In this document: piece by piece, positions 18,101 to 26,195 of the stretch | Numbering within the stretch: position 1 is the stretch's first letter | Layout of the letters: every line of letters starts with the position of its first letter | From: an uncultured Flavobacteriales bacterium | Lineage (GTDB): Bacteria > Bacteroidota > Bacteroidia > Flavobacteriales_D > Crocinitomicaceae | DNA length: 64,000 nucleotides | Reading direction: 5' to 3' | NCBI GenBank assembly: GCA_903935095.1 | Contig: CAIZQH010000019.1 | Span: forward strand, 1 to 64,000 | Notes under the pieces: generated by a model | Databases searched by the model: none | Seen by the model: the letters and a program-made list of their open reading frames with translations, nothing else | What the model was told of the DNA's origin: nothing | Program-made: the position numbers and the translations under genes

Positions 18101-19240
18101 TTATTTCAATATTTCTCTAGAAATTACCAATTTTTGAATTTCTGAGGTTCCTTCTCCAATTGTCATGAGTTTGGCATCGCGTAAAAATTTCTCTGCTGGA
18201 TACTCTTTCGTGTATCCGTATCCACCCATAATTTGCACCGCTTCATTACCGCATTTAACGCAAACCTCTGAAGCGAAGTACTTTGCAAAGGCTCCTTCTT
18301 TGGTCATATGCAATTTCTTATTCTTTCGGTAGGCTGCTTGATACGTCAATAATTCCGCTGCTTCCACTTGGGTTTTCATGTCCGCTAATTTGAAGGCAAT
18401 GGCCTGAAAATGAGCAATTGGATGTCCAAACTGTTCGCGTTCTTTCGCGTATTTCACAGATGACTCATATGCACCACGTGCAATTCCGCAACTTAGCGAA
18501 GCAATGGAAACGCGTCCACCATCTAATATTTGCATGGCTTGTTTGAATCCATCACCTATGTTACCGAGAACATTTTCTTGTGGAACTCGGACGTTGTCGA
18601 AGATTAGTTCTGCCGTTTCGCTCGATCTAACACCTAACTTGTCTTTGATTTTGACTGCTGAGAATCCAGGCATTCCTTTTTCAATAATAAATGCCGTAAT
18701 TCCATTCGAATCTAATAATTCACCTGTTCGAACTAAAATCACTGCCACATCTCCACTTAATCCGTGAGTGATCCAATTCTTTGCGCCATTGATAATCCAG
18801 TCATTTCCATCTTTTACGGCAGTTGTTTGCATGCGCATCGCATCAGATCCGGTATTTGCCTCAGTGAGTCCCCAAGCTCCAATAAATTCACCTGAAGCTA
18901 ATTTTGGCAAGTATTTTCTCTTTTGTTCCTCGTTACCGTGATAATAGATATGTCCTGTGCAGAGTGAATTATGCGCAGCAACGCTCAAACCGATACCGCC
19001 ACAAACTTTTCCGAGCTCCATTAATGCAGTTGCATATTCGAAATAAGAAAAACCGGATCCTCCGTACTCCTCTGGAATAAATATTCCTAATAGGCCGAGT
19101 TCACCCATTTTTTTCATTGTTTCAACGGGAAAATGCTCGTCGGCATCCCATTGTTTGTAAAAAGGTTTGATTTCCTTTTCTGCAAAGTCCCGCACCATTT
19201 GAGCGATCATTGCTTGATTTTCATTCAGAGAGAAATTCAT
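18101..19240 (-). CDS. Acyl-CoA dehydrogenase
   Basis: A 379-residue FAD-dependent acyl-CoA dehydrogenase, the first enzyme of fatty-acid beta-oxidation. It has the three-domain family fold with GAWGLTEANTGSDA (about residues 127-140, flavin contact), the RGAYESSVKYAKEREQFG helix with the conserved REQFG, and the C-terminal LRDAKLMTIGEGTSEIQ that carries the catalytic Glu of the short-chain group (IGEGTSE). This places it near the butyryl/short-branched-chain enzymes, but chain length is an inference. It lies 32 bases after apt on the same strand, with two copies of TTGTGGTTGA just before its start. Electrons would pass to an ETF not encoded here. Confidence 0.93.
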   Translation of the reverse strand: MNFSLNENQAMIAQMVRDFAEKEIKPFYKQWDADEHFPVETMKKMGELGLLGIFIPEEYGGSGFSYFEYATALMELGKVCGGIGLSVAAHNSLCTGHIYYHGNEEQKRKYLPKLASGEFIGAWGLTEANTGSDAMRMQTTAVKDGNDWIINGAKNWITHGLSGDVAVILVRTGELLDSNGITAFIIEKGMPGFSAVKIKDKLGVRSSETAELIFDNVRVPQENVLGNIGDGFKQAMQILDGGRVSIASLSCGIARGAYESSVKYAKEREQFGHPIAHFQAIAFKLADMKTQVEAAELLTYQAAYRKNKKLHMTKEGAFAKYFASEVCVKCGNEAVQIMGGYGYTKEYPAEKFLRDAKLMTIGEGTSEIQKLVISREILK

Positions 19241-19272
19241 TGTGGTTGATTGTGGTTGATTGATGCTTTTAC

Positions 19273-19803
19273 TTAATAGCTAATTATTCCATTTATGTTA
19301 TTCGAGTAGTTTTTTAATTTTTCTTGTCCTTCTAAAAAACTCAATTCCACTAAGAAACTGAATCCAGCAACTTCTGCACCACTCTTTTGAATCAATTCCG
19401 CCGCGGCGCATGCGGATCCTCCTGTGGCAAGTAGGTCATCGTGAATCAAAACGCGCTGATTGGCTTGAACGGCATCACTATGCATTTCAACCACTGCGCT
19501 GCCATACTCTAAATCATAGGCATGCTTGATTTTGTCATAAGGAAGTTTGCCTTCCTTGCGGATTAGGATAAATGGCAAACCTAAGCGAATGGCTAATGGG
19601 AAGCCAAATAAAAAACCTCGGCTTTCAATCCCTGCTATGGCATCTAAGTTGGCGTCCTTGTACAATTCCACCAAATGATTTAACACATCCGCTGACAGTT
19701 CAGCGTCCAACATAATGGTGGATATATCTTTAAACAAGATGCCTGGTTTTGGGAAATCCGCCACATCTCGAATACATGTTTTTAGTCGACTTTGAATATT
19801 CAT
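19273..19803 (-). CDS. apt: Adenine phosphoribosyltransferase
   Basis: A 176-residue purine salvage enzyme that makes AMP from adenine and PRPP. Signatures are FPKPGILFKDI near the N-terminus, GIESRGFLFG (about residues 57-66) and the PRPP-binding loop VLIHDDLLATGGSA (about 118-131), where the two acidic residues and TGGSA are typical. Length is normal for bacterial Apt. It starts two bases after the stop of the upstream ComEA-like gene, so the pair is likely one transcript, possibly continuing into the acyl-CoA dehydrogenase gene. Confidence 0.95.
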   Translation of the reverse strand: MNIQSRLKTCIRDVADFPKPGILFKDISTIMLDAELSADVLNHLVELYKDANLDAIAGIESRGFLFGFPLAIRLGLPFILIRKEGKLPYDKIKHAYDLEYGSAVVEMHSDAVQANQRVLIHDDLLATGGSACAAAELIQKSGAEVAGFSFLVELSFLEGQEKLKNYSNNINGIISY

Positions 19804-19805
19804 AC

Positions 19806-20684
19806 CTACAAAGATAGGTAAGGTCTGACTTTTTCAAATGTTTCTTGATCAATTATTACAGATTGCCTTATTTCATCTATGGATTTAAAGACTCCTTTTT
19901 GCATCCTCATTTTCACGATTGAGTTTGCTTGATTCCAATTCAAGTAAGGATGGGCTTGTAATTCCTCCACACTGGCTTGATTAACTGAAAGCTGTTTTAT
20001 CATGCTAGATTCACAGCTTATTTTATCTTGAATTTGCTCATACATTTCAGGTGTCATTTTCCATACTTCCATTAGCTGTTCTTTTCGTATAAACCCTCCA
20101 AGTTGCTGTTGGTATTTGATGATTTGTCGAGCATAAAAAGGGCCTATTCCCTTGATATTCAAAAGGTCTTGTTCTGTAGCATTGTTGACATCCACTAAAA
20201 TTCTTGAAGTTGACAACGCTTTTATGTACTTCTTCACTTCAGCGTTTTCTGCCGCGGAATACCGTGTGAATTGTTTCATGTTTTCGAAGGTTTCCTTTGG
20301 AATAAACTTAATTTTTTGAAGTTCATCGTTGGAATGTATTCCGCGTTTTGTGAATTTAAGAACAATAGATGCTTGTTTTTCACTTAGTCCATACTGCATC
20401 CATTCTTCTTTTGACAGGTCGTTCGGATCAAATAACTCAGTGGGTTTTTTGAATGTTTTATTCTTTCTTTTTTTGCGTGTTTTTTTCCAAGGGTGGTATT
20501 TTCTTGTATTTTCCCAGCTTGCTTTTTTCTCAACAGGAATAAGTATTAATTCGCTAAACTCCTCCTCCTTTTCTAGCAGCAAAAAAAAGCGAGGAGCGAA
20601 GATAATGAGAATGGATGCGATGAGTAAAATCCATACACCGCGCTGGTGTCGGATAGACATATCAAACGGATTACCTTGAAACAT
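19806..20684 (-). CDS. ComEA-like helix-hairpin-helix membrane protein
   Basis: A 292-residue protein with one N-terminal membrane anchor (about residues 16-34, GVWILLIASILIIFAP) and a Lys/Arg-rich linker, followed by repeated helix-hairpin-helix units. The clearest are DVNNATEQDLLNIKGIGPFYARQI (residues about 162-185, quoted here in two parts in mind: VNNATEQDLLNIKGIG) and SVNQASVEELQAHPYLN near 233-250; a degenerate unit lies near 95-125. This is the topology of ComEA, a DNA-binding protein of the competence uptake apparatus. Such proteins bind DNA non-specifically outside the inner membrane. No other competence gene is near, so a role in DNA uptake is inference. It begins a likely operon with apt. 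Confidence 0.82.
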   Translation of the reverse strand: MFQGNPFDMSIRHQRGVWILLIASILIIFAPRFFLLLEKEEEFSELILIPVEKKASWENTRKYHPWKKTRKKRKNKTFKKPTELFDPNDLSKEEWMQYGLSEKQASIVLKFTKRGIHSNDELQKIKFIPKETFENMKQFTRYSAAENAEVKKYIKALSTSRILVDVNNATEQDLLNIKGIGPFYARQIIKYQQQLGGFIRKEQLMEVWKMTPEMYEQIQDKISCESSMIKQLSVNQASVEELQAHPYLNWNQANSIVKMRMQKGVFKSIDEIRQSVIIDQETFEKVRPYLSL

Positions 20685-20771
20685 GTGCGTTCAAAATTTA
20701 AGTCAAACAAAATTTTCAAGTAATCTTTCTCCGTATACCTAAACGATAGAACGGTGAAATTAGTATTTGAA

Positions 20772-22208
20772 TTATTTCATTTTTCTATCCGCGATGTAAT
20801 AAATTGGAATTCCCAGAAGAACGATAAGCAAGCCCATTCCTGCATTTCTAAGGTCATACACCAGTAAATCAACACAGATTGCTGTGGTCACTAGGATGTA
20901 TAATGCTGGAATGAATGGATAACCAAAGGCTTTATATGGCCGTTCTGTTTCTGGTTCTTTTTTGCGCAGGATAAAAATTCCGAAGATGGTCAATATGTAA
21001 AAAATAAGACTGGCAAATGTGCTGTAGACAAGTAAGTCACCATATTTGCCAGAAAGACACAAAAGGCTTGCCCAAATCCCCTGGATCCACATGGCAACAC
21101 TTGGTACATTAAATTGATTCAATTTTTTCGCTTGTTTAAAAAACAACCCATCCGATGACATCGCATAAAATAAACGAGAACCCGCCAATATTAATCCATT
21201 GTTACATCCGAAGGTTGAAATCATGATCAACGCTGCCATCATGGTAATCCCCAATCCACCAAAAATCATAGATGCTGCTCCAGCACCTACGCGGTCGTTT
21301 GCAGCAAACATAATGCCTTGACCTAAAGCATCTGTAGCGGTTGGATCTCCTCCTTTTGGCAATAGGGCTAAATAAGCAAGGTTGGCGAGGATGTATATGA
21401 TTGTAACTATGGTCGTTCCGAAAAACAAACTTTTGGGAATGTTCTTTTTTGGGTCCTTGATTTCACCCGCAATGAAGGTCACATTATTCCACGCATCTGA
21501 GGAAAATAAAGAATTAATGATTGTTGCCCCCAAAGCCCCCATCAGTGCAAATCCTGTCAAAGGAATAGTGTCGATATGTCCGCTTGGTAATTGGATGGTT
21601 TTATAAGCATCCCACATATGATCAAAGTTTTGCGAGAAAACATCGGTTTTTAATCCGATGGCCAAGCCTAATACAATCAGTGCAAATAAGGCGAATAACT
21701 TCGCTGATGTAAAAATCAATTGAAGAAGTTTGCCATTTTGTACACCTCTGGAATTGAGCATGGTTAAGGACATAATGCTTCCAATCGCTAGTAGTTGTCC
21801 ATATGAAATGGTGAAGTAAGTGGACTCCAGGAAAACATCATTCAATGAGGGGAAGAAAACCCCTGCATACTTGGCAAATGCCACAGCAACGGCTGCGATT
21901 ACTCCGGTTTGAATAACTGTAAAAACGGTCCAGCCATAAAGAAATGACATCATTTTACCATAAGCCCGTTGAATATAAACGTATTGTCCGCCGGCATTCG
22001 GCATCATTCCAGCTAATTCACCATAACTAAGCGCAGCAAAAATGGTGATCAATCCTGTCAAAATCCAAAGCGCAATCATCCATGCCGCTGAGCCAATATC
22101 GCGCATCATAGGGGCTGTTACAATAAAGATTCCTGACCCGATCATCGACCCCGCCACTAATAGCGTTGCGTCTAAAAGTCCGAGTGATTGTTTCATTTTT
22201 GATTCCAT
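20772..22208 (-). CDS. APC superfamily amino acid permease
   Basis: A 478-residue integral membrane transporter with about 12 hydrophobic helices. The first helix has the APC signature LVAGSMIGSGIFIV (about residues 17-30) and the next conserved block ALSYGELAGMMPNAGGQYVY (about 59-78) fits the LAT/AGT-like amino-acid exchangers and antiporters. Substrate cannot be set from sequence. It follows a second APC permease gene on the same strand, separated by a strong hairpin terminator at 22231-22260, so the two are probably transcribed separately. Confidence 0.9.
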   Translation of the reverse strand: MESKMKQSLGLLDATLLVAGSMIGSGIFIVTAPMMRDIGSAAWMIALWILTGLITIFAALSYGELAGMMPNAGGQYVYIQRAYGKMMSFLYGWTVFTVIQTGVIAAVAVAFAKYAGVFFPSLNDVFLESTYFTISYGQLLAIGSIMSLTMLNSRGVQNGKLLQLIFTSAKLFALFALIVLGLAIGLKTDVFSQNFDHMWDAYKTIQLPSGHIDTIPLTGFALMGALGATIINSLFSSDAWNNVTFIAGEIKDPKKNIPKSLFFGTTIVTIIYILANLAYLALLPKGGDPTATDALGQGIMFAANDRVGAGAASMIFGGLGITMMAALIMISTFGCNNGLILAGSRLFYAMSSDGLFFKQAKKLNQFNVPSVAMWIQGIWASLLCLSGKYGDLLVYSTFASLIFYILTIFGIFILRKKEPETERPYKAFGYPFIPALYILVTTAICVDLLVYDLRNAGMGLLIVLLGIPIYYIADRKMK

Positions 22209-22222
22209 AGTTTCATTTTTGG

Positions 22223-22260
22223 TTAAAACAAAACTGTCTTCCCCAAAGAGAAGACAGTTT
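22223..22260 (-). terminator. Intrinsic terminator after the cationic amino acid permease gene
   Basis: An 11-base perfect stem, AAACTGTCTTC (22231-22241) with GAAGACAGTTT (22250-22260), encloses an eight-base loop. On the minus strand it is followed by TTTTGTTTT. It ends transcription from the 22291-23856 gene before the second permease. Confidence 0.85.
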
Positions 22261-22290
22261 CAAAGTCAAATCAATAAGTCAAATTCTTGT

Positions 22291-23856
22291 TTACTTTTTT
22301 GGGTGTAGATGTGAATTTCTACGACTATACGTAAAATAGATAATCAAACCAAGTCCCATCCACAAAGCTGCTGCTTGTAATGTTGCGAAATCCAACGAAA
22401 TGATCATCGCTGTACAAATCAATATCCCTAAAATCGGAACAACCGGCACTAGCGGTGTTTTGAACGGTCGGTTTAACTCCGGATTGCTTTTACGCATGAT
22501 TAAAATACCTAGGCATACCAGGATGAATGCGAATAAAGTCCCAAAGGACGTTAAATCTCCTGCTACACTTCCCGGGACAAACGCAGCAAATGCTCCCACG
22601 AAGATAAATAACATCCAGTTTGCAATATATGGAGTTTGGAATTTCGGGTGTAATTTTCCAAAGGCTGCTGGAATTAATCCATCCTGACTCATCGAGAAAA
22701 ACACACGGCTTTGACCCATCAACATCACTAGAATCACGGATGAGAATCCAGCTAGGATAGCCAAAGTAACTCCTGTCCCTAACCATTCGTATCCGACCAT
22801 ATATGTTTTAATCGCGTATGAAACAGATGCTTCTTTTCCAGCAGTTGCAAATTCACTCCAATTCGCAACCCCTGTTAAAACGTGACCAAATAAAATATAA
22901 AGTACAGTGCAAATCGCCAAAGAGCCTAAGATTCCTATTGGCATATCGCGTTTTGGGTTTTTCGCTTCTTGCGCTGTGGTACTTACCGCGTCAAAACCGA
23001 TGAAAGCAAAGAACACAATTCCAGCTCCACCTAGCACTCCACCCCAACCCCATTTAAAGAATCCTTCGTGTCCGAAAGTGCCTTCAGGAATTAAATATGG
23101 CGTGTGATTTTCTGGTTTTATGAATTGCCAACCGATGATGATAAAGACCAATACAATCGCAACCTTTACAAATACAATGATGGCATTTACTAAGGCTGAT
23201 TCTTTGGTGCCTTTAATAAGCAATAAGGTAAGCGCCAACAAAATAACGAGTGCAGGAGCGTTGATAAATCCACTAGTAATGGACACTTTACTCATGATAT
23301 CCGCAGGTAAATTTTCATATTGCGCTGCACTTAAAATTCCTTTTTCAATTCCTTCCCAATGACCAGGTAATGCTTGAATTTGAGCGACCATTTCCTGTGA
23401 AACCTTGTACATGCTTTCGAAGGGTGAATGACACCATTCGTATGGTATGGCATTTCCTAATAGATTATTTAAATATTCACTCCAAGCAATGGAAACTGTG
23501 GCAGCGCCAAGTGCATATTCCATGATTAAGGACCATCCGATGATCCATGCAACCAATTCACCCATGGTAACAAATGAATAGGCATAAGCACTTCCGGAAA
23601 TAGGAATCATCGAAGCAAATTCCGCATAACAAAGTCCAGCCAAGGCACAACCAATTGCTGCGATAACAAAGGAAATCGTTACGCCTGATCCAGCTGCTTC
23701 TGATGCAGCCGCGGCAGTTCTCACAAACAATCCGGCACCGATAATAGCTCCAATGCCTAAAGCAATTAAACTTCCCGCACCAAGTGTACGTTTCATTTGA
23801 CTATTTTCGGCTTGCGCCAGTAAATCTACAAGTGATTTTTTTCTCCAAAGTGACAT
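22291..23856 (-). CDS. Cationic amino acid transporter-type APC permease
   Basis: A 521-residue membrane transporter with about 12-13 hydrophobic helices. It starts with a cytoplasmic tail (MSLWRKKSLVDLL) and the first helix GAGSLIALGIGAIIGAGLFV, followed by AGLCYAEFASMIPISGSAY, the CAT-family (YfnA-like) pattern. A long loop between helices 3 and 4 (about residues 135-195) is usual for this group. A good promoter lies just upstream at 23876-23905. It is not a duplicate of the neighbouring permease: the two differ throughout and belong to different APC branches. Confidence 0.9.
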   Translation of the reverse strand: MSLWRKKSLVDLLAQAENSQMKRTLGAGSLIALGIGAIIGAGLFVRTAAAASEAAGSGVTISFVIAAIGCALAGLCYAEFASMIPISGSAYAYSFVTMGELVAWIIGWSLIMEYALGAATVSIAWSEYLNNLLGNAIPYEWCHSPFESMYKVSQEMVAQIQALPGHWEGIEKGILSAAQYENLPADIMSKVSITSGFINAPALVILLALTLLLIKGTKESALVNAIIVFVKVAIVLVFIIIGWQFIKPENHTPYLIPEGTFGHEGFFKWGWGGVLGGAGIVFFAFIGFDAVSTTAQEAKNPKRDMPIGILGSLAICTVLYILFGHVLTGVANWSEFATAGKEASVSYAIKTYMVGYEWLGTGVTLAILAGFSSVILVMLMGQSRVFFSMSQDGLIPAAFGKLHPKFQTPYIANWMLFIFVGAFAAFVPGSVAGDLTSFGTLFAFILVCLGILIMRKSNPELNRPFKTPLVPVVPILGILICTAMIISLDFATLQAAALWMGLGLIIYFTYSRRNSHLHPKK

Positions 23857-23875
23857 AGCATGAATTTAGTGAAAA

Positions 23876-23905
23876 CAAATATATCATTTTCAAGCTAAAT
23901 GGCAA
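23876..23905 (-). promoter_or_regulatory. Promoter of the cationic amino acid permease gene
   Basis: On the minus strand TTG (23903-23905) lies 19 bases before an exact -7 box TATATTTG (23876-23883). The box ends 19 bases before the ATG at 23856, so a short leader of about 12-15 bases is expected. Confidence 0.7.
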
Positions 23906-23928
23906 TAGATAAAAAGAGTCGAGCTATT

Positions 23929-24810
23929 TTATAATAAATCAAGTGTCTGTTCTAGGGTCATTGGGCGATACCCTAGTCTATTTTTAGCTTTACTTAAGTC
24001 AAAACCTGTTTTCGGTGGACGCACTGCAGGTTGATTTAAGGAAGAGCTATCCGTTCGCTTTACTTGGGACATGGGCAATTGATAATGCTTCGCAATGCGT
24101 TCAACAAGAGCAAAAATGGACATCGTTTCAGGTCCAGAAATATGAAAAATGCCATGTTCATTTAAACGGCAAATTCCAATACAGGCCCATGCTAAATCAT
24201 CCGCCCATGTGGGTGCTCTAAATTGATCATCGATGATCGTTAATTCTTGTCCTTTTTGCAAGGCTTCCTTCGCCCATAAGACAATATTCGACCGCGATAA
24301 GTTTTGACCGGTTCCGTAAACTATAATTGTTCGAACGATGGAGTAACTCAAATTCGTCAAAGAACTAACGATTTTTTCTCCTTCCACTTTGGATTTAGCA
24401 TATACGGACAGTGGATTTGGATCATCATCCTCAGAATAGTTCCCTTTCACACCATCAAACACAAAATCAGTAGAGAGCATTTGGAAATGAACACCGTTTT
24501 TTTGACAAGCGTGGGCCAAGTAACGCACGGCAGACACATTGATGCTTTCACAAGTCTGAGGATCTAATTCGCAAGCGTCTACATTCGTCATGGCAGCGGT
24601 ATGAATAACATGAGTGGGTTGAAAATCTTTCATCACGCGTTCAATATCCACCTGATTTGTGATGTCCATGGAGCAGTAATGGTCAGTTGGACACGCATCG
24701 TTTCTATTCACTCCAAGTGATGTCGCTAAAAACACCTCCTTCGCATTTAGAAGTTGATAAACAATTTTTTGCCCCAATAATCCATTGCTTCCCGTGATTA
24801 AAATCCTCAT
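23929..24810 (-). CDS. RmlD-like NAD(P)-dependent sugar-nucleotide reductase
   Basis: A 293-residue extended short-chain dehydrogenase of the dTDP-4-dehydrorhamnose reductase type. The nucleotide-binding motif GSNGLLGQ (about residues 7-14), HTAAMTNVDACE, the catalytic YAKSKVEGE (Tyr and Lys) and RTIIVYGTG are all visible. Family members reduce a 4-keto sugar during deoxysugar synthesis, but no other rhamnose genes are nearby, so its substrate is open. I start at the ATG at 24810 because it overlaps the PspC stop as ATGA. It is the last gene of a three-gene coupled operon. Confidence 0.85.
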   Translation of the reverse strand: MRILITGSNGLLGQKIVYQLLNAKEVFLATSLGVNRNDACPTDHYCSMDITNQVDIERVMKDFQPTHVIHTAAMTNVDACELDPQTCESINVSAVRYLAHACQKNGVHFQMLSTDFVFDGVKGNYSEDDDPNPLSVYAKSKVEGEKIVSSLTNLSYSIVRTIIVYGTGQNLSRSNIVLWAKEALQKGQELTIIDDQFRAPTWADDLAWACIGICRLNEHGIFHISGPETMSIFALVERIAKHYQLPMSQVKRTDSSSLNQPAVRPPKTGFDLSKAKNRLGYRPMTLEQTLDLL

Positions 24811-25046
24811 AAGTCCCAAATTGATTTCTTGCGTTTATGTTGAAATTTAAAGTAGTGTTTGTGCTCCAGAATCCAAGCCATAATGAGGTATAGGAGAATG
24901 GGCGAGCCTAGGCCAATAAATGAAAAATAAATAAATCCTAAACGGACTTTACTCGTTCGAATTCCCAAGCGTCTGGCCCACCACTCGCAGACCCCAAAGG
25001 ATTGCATCTCGAAGAAGAAAATGATTTTTTGTAAGAGTCGTCTCAT
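24807..25046 (-). CDS. PspC domain protein
   Basis: A 79-residue small membrane protein with the PspC pattern: a short amphipathic N-terminus, GVCEWWARRLGIRTSKVRLGF, and one transmembrane segment (about residues 33-55, FIYFSFIGLGSPILLYLIMAW) followed by a basic tail. The frame extends upstream, but the ATG at 25046 overlaps the stop of the preceding DUF2851 gene as ATGA and gives the normal PspC length. PspC proteins in other bacteria belong to envelope-stress responses. No pspA or pspB is visible, so the role here is inference. Confidence 0.85.
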   Translation of the reverse strand: MRRLLQKIIFFFEMQSFGVCEWWARRLGIRTSKVRLGFIYFSFIGLGSPILLYLIMAWILEHKHYFKFQHKRKKSIWDL

Positions 25047-26134
25047 GGTTTTAAGAGCTGTTGCCCAATGCAACAGTGCAGGCATTTTTTCTTAGTACAA
25101 AATTGCTGATAAATTTCCAAATTAGCTTGTGACTCCAATGCATTTTTAGCCTGAATGCCGATCTTTTCCCACATTCGAGTGTTTCGATTGTTTTCGCTTG
25201 GAATCGCTTGCAGGTATTTCATTGCTTTCACTAATCCGGAGGCCCTTTTGCTTTTCGATTGTTCATGAAACATTTCTATATAGGTCATGGCGTTAATCCG
25301 TATGTTTTTTTGAAGGATCTCACCAATAACTCCAGATATTTTAAACCCTTCGTTCAAATTTTGAGCCCTCTCCATGTATGAATGGTTGCCCTCAAAAAAA
25401 TACCATTGCACGAAGCGCAACCAAGAAAGAATCCTCTTGTACATCTTTGGATGAAGAATCATGTTTTTACTTTTCCATCCTTGTGTATTGGACTGTATGA
25501 TAAATAATAACTCGGATTCCGACTTCGCTTGATGCCAATCTAATGGGATTTGCTGTGCTAAGATTTCAAAGGAAAGGGAATTCGTTTTTGTGCCAAATGC
25601 TGCGGAAATAATGCGGTAAATAGATTCGGCCCCTTTGGAGTGAGCAAAAGCTTGGTTAAATTTTCGATTTAAGCGTTGTTTAATGGCTAATTGCTGCATA
25701 CGCTGATGTTCGGGTAGCGCTTCGTGTAAGCGCTTCGTACAAATAAAATCAGCGGCTTTCTGCCGACTGTAAAGCGTAGGGATACTAAATTCTCCTTTTA
25801 AGTAGTTTTTTAATTCTATTGTTGGGACTAAACTTTCGCGAATGAAAATCTCTTGATCATGCTCATGCACAACGTGAAGGATGACATTTTCATAGGATTG
25901 GTCTTGATGATGTTGGTGTTTATACCAATCGGAAGATTTCAGATGAAATTCAACAGACCCAAACCAAGTCAAGTTGTCGTAGTGTATTTCGGCCATTTGG
26001 AAATCTGGACCACTGCCTGCAAGATTCCATGCGCCCGTTTGAATGATAGATACGGGCTTACCGTTGGTTAGCCTGAATAAATGGAAGGGCAAGCGCTTAT
26101 CTTGCCATAATTGTTGTAATTGATGTTCGATCAA
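25043..26134 (-). CDS. DUF2851 family protein
   Basis: A 363-residue protein of the DUF2851 family, recognised from the N-terminal block LQQLWQDKRLPFHLFRLTNG, then NLAGSGPDFQMAEI and GSVEFHLKSSDWYKHQHHQD. It ends in a Cys-rich segment (CTKKKCLHCCIGQQLL), which could bind metal. The start is TTG at 26134: the next in-frame ATG is 46 codons downstream and would remove the conserved N-terminus. DUF2851 is restricted largely to Bacteroidetes and has no known function. It opens a tightly coupled operon with the PspC and RmlD-like genes. Confidence 0.85.
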   Translation of the reverse strand: MIEHQLQQLWQDKRLPFHLFRLTNGKPVSIIQTGAWNLAGSGPDFQMAEIHYDNLTWFGSVEFHLKSSDWYKHQHHQDQSYENVILHVVHEHDQEIFIRESLVPTIELKNYLKGEFSIPTLYSRQKAADFICTKRLHEALPEHQRMQQLAIKQRLNRKFNQAFAHSKGAESIYRIISAAFGTKTNSLSFEILAQQIPLDWHQAKSESELLFIIQSNTQGWKSKNMILHPKMYKRILSWLRFVQWYFFEGNHSYMERAQNLNEGFKISGVIGEILQKNIRINAMTYIEMFHEQSKSKRASGLVKAMKYLQAIPSENNRNTRMWEKIGIQAKNALESQANLEIYQQFCTKKKCLHCCIGQQLLKP

Positions 26135-26164
26135 AGTATGCTTCTTTTGAATACTTTAAGATAC

Positions 26165-26195
26165 AAAAAAAGGCGCTCAATGAGCGCCTTTTTTT
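26165..26195 (-). terminator. Intrinsic terminator after the PorE-like gene
   Basis: AGGCGCTCA (26171-26179) pairs with TGAGCGCCT (26181-26189), flanked by an A-run and a T-run on either side, so the hairpin could terminate on both strands. By position it serves the minus-strand gene that stops at 26194. Its stop codon lies inside the 3' T-run flank. Confidence 0.85.

Noticed and set aside
19240-19262. Tandem TTGTGGTTGA repeat before the acyl-CoA dehydrogenase gene.
   Set aside because: Only two short copies, no further units or spacers; too little for a repeat array or operator claim.
22400-23362. Several open frames on the strand opposite the cationic amino acid permease gene.
   Set aside because: They are composition shadows of a long hydrophobic gene, lack promoters and starts in context, and overlap the real gene entirely.
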